From Cypionkella psychrotolerans (GTDB lineage Bacteria > Pseudomonadota > Alphaproteobacteria > Rhodobacterales > Rhodobacteraceae), in NCBI RefSeq assembly GCF_001294535.1, contig NZ_LGIC01000006.1:124001-188000 (forward strand): a stretch of DNA of 64,000 nt, given 5' to 3'. Made by a program: the position numbers and the translations under genes. Positions 16,198-24,273 of this stretch are shown here, piece by piece. Position 1 is the stretch's first letter, and each line of letters starts with the position of its first letter. Under the pieces are notes generated by a model. It was not told the origin of the DNA. It searched no databases and saw only the letters and a program-made list of their open reading frames with translations.

Positions 16198-18051
16198 ATG
16201 TCGCTTCCCCAAATGCTCCCCTTGGCCCGCCCCGGCCAACAACGCCCGGTTTTTGACGCCCGCAGTGGTTCAAACACATTCGGCGATCTGCCTGATTGGG
16301 ATCTCAGCGACCTTTACCCTGCCCCCGATGCGCCGGAATTGACGCGCGATATGGCGTGGCTGGACAAGGCTTGCGCTGATTTTGCCGCCAAGTATGAGGG
16401 CAAACTGGCGGGTCTGAGCGCCGCCGAACTGCTGGCCTGTGTGACGGCGTATGAGGCGATTGACGTGATCGCGGGCCGGATCGGGTCTTATGCGGGGCTG
16501 CGCTATTATCAGAATACGATGGATTCTGAGCGCGCCAAATTCATGGCCGATGTGCAGGACAACATCACCAATTTCACCACGCCTTTGGTGTTTTTCAGCC
16601 TTGAGTTCAACCGCTTGGACGACGATCTTCTGGCAAAACTCACCACCGAAAACGACGCTCTTGCCCGCTACAATCCGGTGTTTGCGCGGATGCGTGCGAT
16701 GCGTCCGCACCAGTTGTCGGATGAGATGGAAAAATACCTGCACGACGCCTCGGTTGTCGGTGCCTCAGCTTGGAATAAGCTGTTCGATGAAACCATGGCA
16801 GGCCTGATGTTCACCGTGGCAGGTGAGGAAGAGGACCTCAACCTTGAAGCCACGCTGAACCTGCTGACCGACGCAGACCGCGCCAAGCGTGAGGCTGCCA
16901 GCCATGCTTTAGCCGAGGTTTTTGATAAACATATCAAGCTGTTCGCGCGGGTTCATAACACCCTTGCCAAAGAGAAAGAGATTGAAGATCGCTGGCGCAA
17001 GATGCCAAGCCCGCAATATTCGCGCCACCTTGCCAACCATGTCGAACCCGAAGTGGTTGAGGCTTTGCGCAATGCGGTTGTCGCCGCCTACCCCAAGCTC
17101 AGCCACCGCTATTACAAGCTGAAAGCCAAGTGGATGGGCCTTGACCGTCTGCAAACCTGGGACCGTAACGCACCACTGCTGACCGAACCGCCGCGTTTGG
17201 TGAACTGGGCCGAGGCCACGGAAACCGTGCTCTCCGCCTATGCCGCTTTCGATCCCCGCATGGCCGAAATCGCCAAGCCGTTCTTTACCGATGGCTGGAT
17301 TGATGCAGGCGTCAAACCCGGCAAGGCTCCGGGGGCGTTTGCGCATCCGACCGTCACCACCGTGCATCCTTACGTTATGCTGAACTACCTCGGCAAACCG
17401 CGCGATGTGATGACGCTGGCGCATGAATTGGGCCACGGGGTACATCAGGTGCTGGCAGCGGGTCAGGGCGAACTGCTCTCCTCGACCCCCCTCACCCTTG
17501 CAGAAACCGCATCGGTGTTCGGCGAGATGCTAACCTTCCGCAAACTACTCGACGGCGCGAAAACGCCTTCCGAGCGCAAAACCCTGCTCGCGGGCAAGGT
17601 GGAAGACATGATCAACACCGTGGTGCGCCAGATCGCGTTCTACGATTTCGAATGTAAACTCCACGCCGCACGGGCGGAAGGCGAACTCACCCCCGACGAC
17701 ATCAACGCACTCTGGATGTCAGTGCAGGCGCAGTCTTTGGGCGAAGTGTTTGATTTCGCAGATGGATATGAAACCTTCTGGGCCTATATCCCGCATTTTG
17801 TCCACTCGCCGTTCTACGTCTATGCCTATGCATTCGGCGACGGCTTGGTGAATGCGCTGTATGCCGCCTATGCCGATGGCCTGCCGGACTTCCAAGAGAA
17901 ATACTTCGAGATGCTGAAAGCTGGCGGCTCGAAACACCACAAGGAACTGCTGGCGCCGTTTGGTCTGGACGCCTCTGATCCGAAGTTCTGGGACAAGGGA
18001 CTGTCGATGATCGCGGGCTTTATTGATGAATTGGAAGCGATGGAAGACTAA
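16198..18051 (+). CDS. pepF: M3-family oligoendopeptidase F
   Basis: 617-residue zinc metallopeptidase that degrades short peptides in the cytoplasm. The metal site HELGH is present (LAHELGHGVHQ, near residue 407), followed by the third ligand Glu in TLAETASVFGEM. N-terminal region matches the PepF/M3B helical domain (NTFGDLPDWDLSDLYP opening). ATG at 16198 is preceded by AGGTT-type weak ribosome site. Divergent from the Anbu operon and convergent, with a 4-base overlap, with the polysaccharide gene. Confidence 0.94.
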   Translation: MSLPQMLPLARPGQQRPVFDARSGSNTFGDLPDWDLSDLYPAPDAPELTRDMAWLDKACADFAAKYEGKLAGLSAAELLACVTAYEAIDVIAGRIGSYAGLRYYQNTMDSERAKFMADVQDNITNFTTPLVFFSLEFNRLDDDLLAKLTTENDALARYNPVFARMRAMRPHQLSDEMEKYLHDASVVGASAWNKLFDETMAGLMFTVAGEEEDLNLEATLNLLTDADRAKREAASHALAEVFDKHIKLFARVHNTLAKEKEIEDRWRKMPSPQYSRHLANHVEPEVVEALRNAVVAAYPKLSHRYYKLKAKWMGLDRLQTWDRNAPLLTEPPRLVNWAEATETVLSAYAAFDPRMAEIAKPFFTDGWIDAGVKPGKAPGAFAHPTVTTVHPYVMLNYLGKPRDVMTLAHELGHGVHQVLAAGQGELLSSTPLTLAETASVFGEMLTFRKLLDGAKTPSERKTLLAGKVEDMINTVVRQIAFYDFECKLHAARAEGELTPDDINALWMSVQAQSLGEVFDFADGYETFWAYIPHFVHSPFYVYAYAFGDGLVNALYAAYADGLPDFQEKYFEMLKAGGSKHHKELLAPFGLDASDPKFWDKGLSMIAGFIDELEAMED

Positions 18052-19004
18052 CGCTGTGCAAAGTAGCCTGTTGCTGCAATCTTGGCCAAAACGTCTTCGC
18101 CAAGGCTTGGGGATTTCAGCGACAGGCAGTTTTGCTTGTAAAACCAATAGAGAAATTCTGCATATGGCCAGTCACGGGCCTCGGCACGGGCGATAGCGGC
18201 ATCAAAATCATGCCTGCTGCGCACAACTTCGGTGCAATGGTGAAAATCCGCCTGCCCGCAGGTGATCACTGGGCGGTCATGCACCATGGCCTCAATCCCG
18301 ACGGCAGAGTTGATCGTGACCACAAGCGCACAGGCATCCAGAATATCGTGGACATTGGCATAGCTGATCTGAAGCCGCGCGTCTTTTTGGCTTTGACGTA
18401 CCAGCCATCCAAATGTATCAAAATTAATGTCCATCGGATGCGGTTTCACGATGATTGGACGCGGATCCGCGCGAGATAACAAGGCTTTGATCATCCGTCG
18501 CATCGTGACGTAAAGCGCCTCAGTGACGCCGCGATGGCTTTCGGTTTGCAGAAATACGGCGATGCAGCCATGCGGCAAAGGCAGCTTTTCAACAGGCTGA
18601 TCATAGCGCGATTTGCGCTTCGCGGCGGTGGTGGCATAGAGGTCTGCCTGAAATTGTTTCGCCGCGAAACGATCAATCACCGCCGCGTCAAACGGTTCAG
18701 CTGCAATCGACGACAGATAGCGGGTGCCGACCGGATCAAGATAGTAATAAGGCGCGATATAGGCGGAGCCGAAGTTCAGCGCCCTTGGGTGCTGGATTTC
18801 GCCGCGATCAAAAATGTGAAATGCCTGATCCGCCTCGATTTGCGCCAATGCGGTGTCGCGGTTGTGGGGGCGCAATTCACAGACAGCACCCAACGGCGTC
18901 AGCGCCTGCATAAGCGGGCCATAAGCCTGCCTGCGCTCCCAAGCAGAGTCCAGCAGCCGTTTTGGCACATGGAAGCTGAGTGGGAACGCGGTGGGTATGC
19001 TCAC
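18048..19004 (-). CDS. capsule polysaccharide synthesis/export-like protein
   Basis: 318 residues resembling the capsule synthesis (KpsC/KpsS, Capsule_synth) family, whose members are beta-Kdo or related glycosyltransferases. Suggestive motifs are IIVKPHPMD and the later TINSAVGIEAMVHDRPVITCGQADFHH, matching the KxHP and N/S-x-x-x-E features of these GT-B enzymes. No signal peptide, so cytoplasmic or membrane-peripheral. Its start overlaps the stop of the Gfo/Idh/MocA gene by four bases, so the two are co-translated. Substrate is unknown; the sugar may be supplied by the partner oxidoreductase. Confidence 0.8.
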   Translation of the reverse strand: MSIPTAFPLSFHVPKRLLDSAWERRQAYGPLMQALTPLGAVCELRPHNRDTALAQIEADQAFHIFDRGEIQHPRALNFGSAYIAPYYYLDPVGTRYLSSIAAEPFDAAVIDRFAAKQFQADLYATTAAKRKSRYDQPVEKLPLPHGCIAVFLQTESHRGVTEALYVTMRRMIKALLSRADPRPIIVKPHPMDINFDTFGWLVRQSQKDARLQISYANVHDILDACALVVTINSAVGIEAMVHDRPVITCGQADFHHCTEVVRSRHDFDAAIARAEARDWPYAEFLYWFYKQNCLSLKSPSLGEDVLAKIAATGYFAQR

Positions 19005-19990
19005 AGGGTGATCTCAACCCCAACCTTGAACACGGTGTCGATCATCGCTTGGGTGCCGCGGATGAATTCCAGAGGGCAGGGATAGGCGACGCCTTCGCGC
19101 ACCGAGCGGCCAAACGCCTCGACTTGCAGCACATAATGGTTCGCGGTTGGGAAGCGTTCGGTGATCACCTTGTTGCCGTTCTGGTGCAATTCAATCTCGG
19201 CAATATCGTTGTAATTGGCGTTGAACGGGCCGCCGTCCAGCCGGATCATGCCTTTGTCGCCTTGGAAGGTCACCACTTGCCGATTGTAAAGCCGCATCGA
19301 GGTGATCGACTCGTAGGTGAAGCGGCCATGCGGGCCGTCCATGATGCCCGAAACTTGCGCGAAGGTATCGACGCCATTCTCAAGGATCAGCCGCGCTGCA
19401 ATATCAACGGGTTCTGATGCGGTGACAAAGCGCGCCGAGCCAAAGGTATAGACGCCGATATCACGCAACGACCCTCCGCCCGCCTCGGGACGGTTGCGGA
19501 TGTTTTCCATATCGGTCAGGCAATAGGTGAAGGCGGCATCAACATGGCGCAGGGTGCCGATCTCGCCGGCCTCAAGCCATTTTTTCGCCAACTGCCACTG
19601 CGGATGATGCACGATCATATAGGCTTCTGCCGCAAGCAAGCCCGAGGCATCGCGCGCGGCGATGATCTGATCAATTTCGGAGGCCTGCAACGCGATCGGC
19701 TTTTCGGTCAGCACATGCTTGCCCGCCGTCAGCGCCTTCAGCGTCCATTCGACATGCAAATGGTTCGGTAGCGGCACATAAACCGCGTCAATCGTGGGAT
19801 CGGCGAGCAGTGCCTCGTAAGTCGAGTGGATCTTCAAACCGGGGCAAAACGCCAGAAACCCGGCAGCTTTTTCTGGGCTAGAGGTTGCCAAAGCCGCCAG
19901 CTCCGCGCCTTTTGCCGCATGAATCGCCGGAGCCATCTGCTCTTTGGCAAAATTCGCCGCCCCCAAAATACCCCAACGCACTGGCTTCAT
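19001..19990 (-). CDS. Gfo/Idh/MocA-family NAD(P)-dependent oxidoreductase
   Basis: 329 residues. N-terminal Rossmann fold with the GxxxxA loop (WGILGAANFAKEQMAPAI) and the conserved EKP motif (HVLTEKPIALQ, near residue 97) that positions cofactor and substrate; the C-terminal beta-sheet domain follows. Members oxidise or isomerise sugars, inositols and nucleotide sugars. Four-base overlap with the downstream capsule-type gene implies a role in making a surface-sugar precursor. Exact substrate cannot be read from sequence. Confidence 0.88.
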   Translation of the reverse strand: MKPVRWGILGAANFAKEQMAPAIHAAKGAELAALATSSPEKAAGFLAFCPGLKIHSTYEALLADPTIDAVYVPLPNHLHVEWTLKALTAGKHVLTEKPIALQASEIDQIIAARDASGLLAAEAYMIVHHPQWQLAKKWLEAGEIGTLRHVDAAFTYCLTDMENIRNRPEAGGGSLRDIGVYTFGSARFVTASEPVDIAARLILENGVDTFAQVSGIMDGPHGRFTYESITSMRLYNRQVVTFQGDKGMIRLDGGPFNANYNDIAEIELHQNGNKVITERFPTANHYVLQVEAFGRSVREGVAYPCPLEFIRGTQAMIDTVFKVGVEITL

Positions 19991-20050
19991 CTCATCAATC
20001 CCTTATGCTTCGCGGCGAAACTAGCGGGCCTGACATGTTAGCGCAATCGC

Positions 20051-20848
20051 TTAGGCCTCGGGGGTGGCGTCTTCCACAGCTTTGCGCGGTTTTTTGATGA
20101 ACGTATAGCCGAGTGCCGCAAGATAGGCGCAATCGACCAAGGCCAGCGTGATCCAAGGATAGGTTAGCAAGGCCGCAACAAGCGCGACAAAGGTCAGCAG
20201 CACAAAGCTGACATTCTCAGCATAAATCGTGGCACGCTTGAACGACGGGGTGCGAAACCGCCCCACCATCAGCGCGCCCACCAAGGCCATCCAGAGGGCG
20301 ACCAACCCGGTGGCATGGGGGGCACCGTCGCCCAGCGCGAAGGCCAGAAACATCGGCAGCATCACCAATAGCGCTCCAGCCGGAGAAGGAACACCTTGGA
20401 AGCTGTTGGAATCGTTGTCAGGCTGGCGATTGCCGATATTGAAGCGGGCAAGCCGCAAAAGGCAGGCCACGGCGTAAATCAGACAGGCGATCCAGCCCTC
20501 GGCACGCATGCCCTGCAAGGCCCAAAGATAAGTGATCAGCGCCGGAGCCACTCCGAAATTCACCAAATCGCAGAGGCTGTCGAGTTCAGCCCCCATATCG
20601 GATTCGCTTTTCAAAAACCGCGCAAGGCGGCCATCAAGCCCGTCCATCACCGCCGCCGCGATGATCAGGGCGACGGCCAGACCAAACCGCCCCTCAATCG
20701 CAAAGCGCACCGCCGTTAGCCCCGCACACAGCGCCGCCACGGTCATAAAATTTGGGATCAACTGCACGATATGCAGTTTTTTGCGCGGACGTCGCCCGGT
20801 TTTTGCCGACTGCGGTTCGGCTGACTGCGGTTCGGCGGGCACCTTCAT
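20051..20848 (-). CDS. pssA: CDP-diacylglycerol-serine O-phosphatidyltransferase
   Basis: 265-residue integral membrane enzyme that makes phosphatidylserine from CDP-diacylglycerol and serine, the first step to phosphatidylethanolamine. The CDP-alcohol phosphotransferase signature D-G-x2-A-R-x(8)-G-x3-D-x3-D is visible as [26 protein letters not shown] (positions about 70-95). At least six hydrophobic helices follow, and the N-terminus is basic and cytoplasmic. It starts inside the last codons of psd (4-base ATGA overlap), so the two biosynthetic steps are encoded together. Confidence 0.96.
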   Translation of the reverse strand: MKVPAEPQSAEPQSAKTGRRPRKKLHIVQLIPNFMTVAALCAGLTAVRFAIEGRFGLAVALIIAAAVMDGLDGRLARFLKSESDMGAELDSLCDLVNFGVAPALITYLWALQGMRAEGWIACLIYAVACLLRLARFNIGNRQPDNDSNSFQGVPSPAGALLVMLPMFLAFALGDGAPHATGLVALWMALVGALMVGRFRTPSFKRATIYAENVSFVLLTFVALVAALLTYPWITLALVDCAYLAALGYTFIKKPRKAVEDATPEA

Positions 20849-21537
20849 TCCCGCACTGCCGCGCGGCGCAGCATATCGCGGTCCAATTCGGCCAGCACGG
20901 TTTCGCCGCCGACCATGGTTTGCCCCAAAGCCACCAGCGGCTCGACCCCATCCGGCAAATAGACATCCAGGCGAGAGCCAAAACGGATCAGGCCAAACCG
21001 CTCACCCGTGCGCAAGGACTGGCCTTCCGACACAAACGGCACGATCCGCCGCGCCACAAGGCCTGCAATCTGCACCACGATCAGCTGGCGGCCATCGGGA
21101 AGCTCCAACAGCAGGCTATTCCGCTCATTGTCTTCTGACGCTTTATCCAGCGATGCATTGAGGAACTTACCCGGACGATACGCCATTTTGGCGATGCGTG
21201 CGGCAATCGGTGCGCGGTTCACATGGCAATTGAACACCGACATGAACACCGAAACCCGCGTCAAAGCATCATTGCCCGCGCCCAGCTCCGGCGGCGGCAC
21301 TGCGCGTTCAATCAAGCTGACAACGCCATCTGCAGGCGAAACGATCAGGCCGCGCCCTTGCGGCACCGAGCGCTTGGGGTCGCGGAAAAAGTAATAGCAC
21401 CAGACGGTTGCGCCAACGCCGAGCCAACCCAACGGATCCCATATCCAAAACAGCACCAGCGTGATGACGGCGAAGATGCCGACAAACTTATAGCCCTCGC
21501 GGTGCATCGGTTTCAGAAAGGTTTCCAGCATGGTCAT
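20845..21537 (-). CDS. psd: phosphatidylserine decarboxylase proenzyme (small form)
   Basis: 230 residues. Decarboxylates phosphatidylserine to phosphatidylethanolamine. An N-terminal membrane segment (about 18-50) is followed by the catalytic domain; the self-cleavage site that generates the pyruvoyl group is the GS in [13 protein letters not shown] (near residue 190). The protein belongs to the archaetidylserine decarboxylase-like short family common in alphaproteobacteria. A second in-frame ATG two codons inside (21531) is an alternative start. Co-translated with pssA downstream. Confidence 0.96.
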   Translation of the reverse strand: MTMLETFLKPMHREGYKFVGIFAVITLVLFWIWDPLGWLGVGATVWCYYFFRDPKRSVPQGRGLIVSPADGVVSLIERAVPPPELGAGNDALTRVSVFMSVFNCHVNRAPIAARIAKMAYRPGKFLNASLDKASEDNERNSLLLELPDGRQLIVVQIAGLVARRIVPFVSEGQSLRTGERFGLIRFGSRLDVYLPDGVEPLVALGQTMVGGETVLAELDRDMLRRAAVRE

Positions 21538-21636
21538 AGGGTGGCCCTTTTATGGCGCATCAGTTTGATCCAGCTGTTTAGCCTTTGCGCAAGCGTGGCG
21601 CAACCTTTGGGCGCAAGATGCGCCCAAAGGAATATC

Positions 21637-22533
21637 TTAGGCCGGTATCACCATGCCCTTGCCAACGGCCAAAGACCGCATCCGCTCCTGCAGCTTTTCA
21701 AACGCACGCACTTCGATCTGGCGAATACGCTCGCGGCTGACACTATAGATTTCCGACAGCTCTTCCAGCGTGATCGGGGTTTCCGACAACCGGCGCTTCA
21801 TCAGCACGTCTTTTTCACGATCATTCAGCGCCGACATCGCCTGATGCAGCAGGTCCATCCGAATGTCGAATTCGTCGCGCGCCTCGTAATCGCCGGCCTG
21901 ATCGCTGTCTTCATCTTCCAGCCAATCCTGCCACTGCGTCGTGCCTTCACCATCCGAACCAACCGTTGCGTTCAGCGAAGCATCACCGCCGGACAGACGC
22001 CGATTCATATCGACGACTTCATGCTCCGACACGTTCAGATCGGTGGCAATGCGGGTGACGTTTTCAGGCCGCAGATCGCCTTCTTCCAGCGCGCCGACCT
22101 TGGCTTTGGCTTTGCGCAGGTTGAAAAACAGCTTTTTCTGCGCGGAGGTAGTGCCCAGCTTCACCAAAGACCACGAGCGCAGGATATATTCTTGGATGCT
22201 GGCCCGGATCCACCACATCGCATAGGTCGCAAGCCGAAAGCCTTTTTCCGGGTCAAACCGCTTCACCGCCTGCATCAGACCGACATTGGCTTCGGAAATC
22301 ACTTCCGCCTGTGGCAAACCATAGCCGCGATAGCCCATGGCAATTTTGGCCGCCAAACGCAGGTGGCTGGTGACCATGCGGTGCGCGGCCGGGCTGTCTT
22401 GGTGATCGACCCAGCGCTTGGCCAGCATGTATTCTTCTTCGGGTTCCAGCAGCGGAAACTTGCGGATCTCCTGCATATAACGGTTCAGCCCCTGTTCCGG
22501 GCTGGGGGCTGGCAGATTTGCATAGGTGCTCAC
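21637..22533 (-). CDS. rpoH: RNA polymerase heat-shock sigma factor sigma-32
   Basis: 298 residues. Region 2 (FPLLEPEEEYMLAKRW ... FRLATYAMWWIRASIQEYILRSWSLV) and region 4 (ALNDREKDVLMKRRL ... SVSRERIRQIEVRAFEKLQ) are intact. The RpoH box (QKKLFFNLRKAK, about 132-143), which contacts chaperones and core polymerase and is diagnostic for sigma-32, is present. Region 1.1 is lacking as expected. It follows the rluA-type gene with a repeat-bearing 280-base gap and a candidate promoter at 22585-22613. Rhodobacterales often carry two rpoH genes; which paralogue this is cannot be told here. Confidence 0.96.
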   Translation of the reverse strand: MSTYANLPAPSPEQGLNRYMQEIRKFPLLEPEEEYMLAKRWVDHQDSPAAHRMVTSHLRLAAKIAMGYRGYGLPQAEVISEANVGLMQAVKRFDPEKGFRLATYAMWWIRASIQEYILRSWSLVKLGTTSAQKKLFFNLRKAKAKVGALEEGDLRPENVTRIATDLNVSEHEVVDMNRRLSGGDASLNATVGSDGEGTTQWQDWLEDEDSDQAGDYEARDEFDIRMDLLHQAMSALNDREKDVLMKRRLSETPITLEELSEIYSVSRERIRQIEVRAFEKLQERMRSLAVGKGMVIPA

Positions 22534-22584
22534 GTTTGACGCTCCCTCATTGGCCCGGTGCAGTTTCGCCCCCGGGGCAGTCGA

Positions 22585-22613
22585 ATTTATGTATGCCAGA
22601 TGCAGGCTTCAAG
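22585..22613 (-). promoter_or_regulatory. candidate rpoH promoter
   Basis: On the minus strand CTTGAA (22608-22613) and ATAAAT (22585-22590) are separated by 17 bases, about 50 bases upstream of the rpoH start. CTTGAA is the -35 element preferred by sigma-32, so autoregulation is possible; read as TTGAAG with a 16-base spacer it also fits the housekeeping factor. Confidence 0.45.
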
Positions 22614-22711
22614 CATCTTAGACATAACTTCTTTAACGAAAGATGGTTCCATTTCCGTCGCAGGGGAAGGTTTGTAACATTCCGGTCACGGGAATGTTAG
22701 ATCAGATGCAC

Positions 22712-22793
22712 TTTGGTCATCCTCTGTGCTCAAATATCCCCGCCGGAGGCATACTCGGCACGCGAAGGAAGCCTCCGGCGGGGATATTTGAGC
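22712..22793. repeat. intergenic inverted repeat of a dispersed family
   Basis: A perfect 23-bp inverted repeat: left arm 22728-22750, right arm 22771-22793, 20-nt loop. Each arm carries the core GCCTCCGGCGGGGATATTTG and ends GAGC. The left copy continues (on the minus strand) into CAGAGGATGACCAAA at 22712-22726, a string found again at 58371-58385 and, slightly altered, at 32780-32794. It lies between rluA and rpoH and may form the rluA transcript end. Confidence 0.85.
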
Positions 22794-22813
22794 CAATGTG
22801 AACGGATCAGAGT

Positions 22814-23884
22814 TCAGACTTGCCCTTTGCGGAGCGCCGCCAGCAGCCCCTCTAGATCATCAGGCAAGGGCGAGGTGAATTCCAGCATCTCGCCTGTCAC
22901 CGGATGCGCGAAGCCCAAAGTCGCCGCGTGCAGGGCTTGGCGGGGGAAGCTGTTGCCCATTTCCGCGACCTCGGCCCCGAACAGTTTGGGCGAGACTTTT
23001 TTCTTGCCGCCATAGGTCTGATCGCCCACCAAACCATGGCCCGCATAGGCCATATGCACGCGGATCTGATGGGTGCGCCCAGTTTCCAGCCAGCACTCCA
23101 TCAGCGCAGCCCCGCCCTTAAAATCCTCCATCACCCGTGCGCGGGTCACCGCATGGCGACCCGAGTTCCATACCACGGCTTGGCGTTGGCGGTCGGTTTT
23201 ATGACGCTCCAGATGGGTGGCGATTTTCAGGATGCCACCGGCCTCGAACGTGATGCCCTTCAGGCCGCGGATGCGCGGATCATAGGCCGAGGGCACCCCA
23301 TTCACCACCGCCAGATAACGGCGGTTCACCGTATGGGCCTCAAACTGCGCCGCCAGACCATGATGCGCGCGGTCGGATTTGGCGACCACCAGCAGGCCCG
23401 TGGTGTCTTTGTCGATGCGATGCACGATGCCGGGGCGACGCTCGCCACCGATGCCCGACAGCGTGTCGCCACAATGATGCAGCAGCGCGTTGACCAAGGT
23501 GCCCGAAGGCGTGCCGGGTGCCGGATGCACCACCATGCCCGCGGGCTTGTCGATCACGATCAGATCGCCATCCTCCCAGATCACCGACAGCGGAATATCT
23601 TCCGGCAAGGTCGCCACATCCACCGCAGGCGCAAGGATCAGCGTATAGACCTCGCCCTCTTTTACCTTGGTCTTGGGGTTGGTCACTGCCACGCCATTCC
23701 GCAAAACATCGCCTTCGTCGATCATCTTCATCAAACGCGAGCGGGATAGGGCAGCTTCCTCTGGCACCGCCGCCGCAAGCGCCTTATCAAGACGAGGGGC
23801 CGCGTCTTCGCCAATCACGATGATCAGACGGTTGCCCGCCACATCGCCATCCACAGCGTCTTCGTCTTCATAAGGGCTCGCCAT
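22814..23884 (-). CDS. RluA-family (RluD-like) rRNA pseudouridine synthase
   Basis: 356 residues. An N-terminal S4 domain (about 35-95, RLDKALAAAVPEEAALSRSRLMKMIDEGDV) precedes the catalytic domain with the HRIDKDTTGLLV motif, whose Asp is the nucleophile, and the later RTHQIRVHMAYAGHGLVGDQTYGG region. Family members convert uridines of 23S rRNA helix 69 to pseudouridine. The start at 23884 is supported by GGAG eight bases upstream. It overlaps, head to head, the start codon of the divergent DUF6476 gene. The rluA-rpoH order is common in alphaproteobacteria. RluD versus another RluA member is not proven. Confidence 0.92.
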   Translation of the reverse strand: MASPYEDEDAVDGDVAGNRLIIVIGEDAAPRLDKALAAAVPEEAALSRSRLMKMIDEGDVLRNGVAVTNPKTKVKEGEVYTLILAPAVDVATLPEDIPLSVIWEDGDLIVIDKPAGMVVHPAPGTPSGTLVNALLHHCGDTLSGIGGERRPGIVHRIDKDTTGLLVVAKSDRAHHGLAAQFEAHTVNRRYLAVVNGVPSAYDPRIRGLKGITFEAGGILKIATHLERHKTDRQRQAVVWNSGRHAVTRARVMEDFKGGAALMECWLETGRTHQIRVHMAYAGHGLVGDQTYGGKKKVSPKLFGAEVAEMGNSFPRQALHAATLGFAHPVTGEMLEFTSPLPDDLEGLLAALRKGQV

Positions 23885-24200
23885 GTCTGACACTCCGATC
23901 GAGCCGGGCTTGCCGCCCTCGCTCCGCTTGTTGAAAGTTCTGGTGATCGTGCTGATGATCACCATGATTGGCGGTGTCATAACCGTGGTCGGCCTGCTTG
24001 TCACCCGTATGCCGAACGCAAACAGCCTGAGCCCTGCCCTGCCGGCAAGCTTGCAAATGCCCGCCGGGGCCACGGCGCAGGCGATCACCATGGCCCCCGG
24101 TTGGATCGGCGTTGTCACCACCGACAACCGCATCCTGATTTTCACGCCGCAAGGCACGTTGCAGCAAGAGATCGCCGTAGCGCCAATTCCCACGCCATAA
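23883..24200 (+). CDS. DUF6476-family small membrane protein
   Basis: 105 residues. A single transmembrane helix (about 19-41, LLKVLVIVLMITMIGGVITVVGLLV) anchors a short C-terminal domain rich in beta-forming residues (WIGVVTTDNRILIFTPQGTLQQEIAV), which looks periplasmic. The family is seen mostly in Rhodobacterales and has no known function. Ribosome site AAGGG lies eight bases before the ATG. The ATG shares two bases with the start codon of the divergent pseudouridine synthase gene. Confidence 0.85.
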   Translation: MSDTPIEPGLPPSLRLLKVLVIVLMITMIGGVITVVGLLVTRMPNANSLSPALPASLQMPAGATAQAITMAPGWIGVVTTDNRILIFTPQGTLQQEIAVAPIPTP

Positions 24201-24273
24201 ACCATGCTTTGTCTTGACCAGATACAGTCCGTGATCTTTGCTGAACCAGACCGAGTTTGAGGATGCCCGCGCG

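Noticed and set aside
21223-22539. 438-codon plus-strand frame opposite rpoH and psd
   Set aside because: It spans two convincing genes on the other strand and shows no recognisable motifs.
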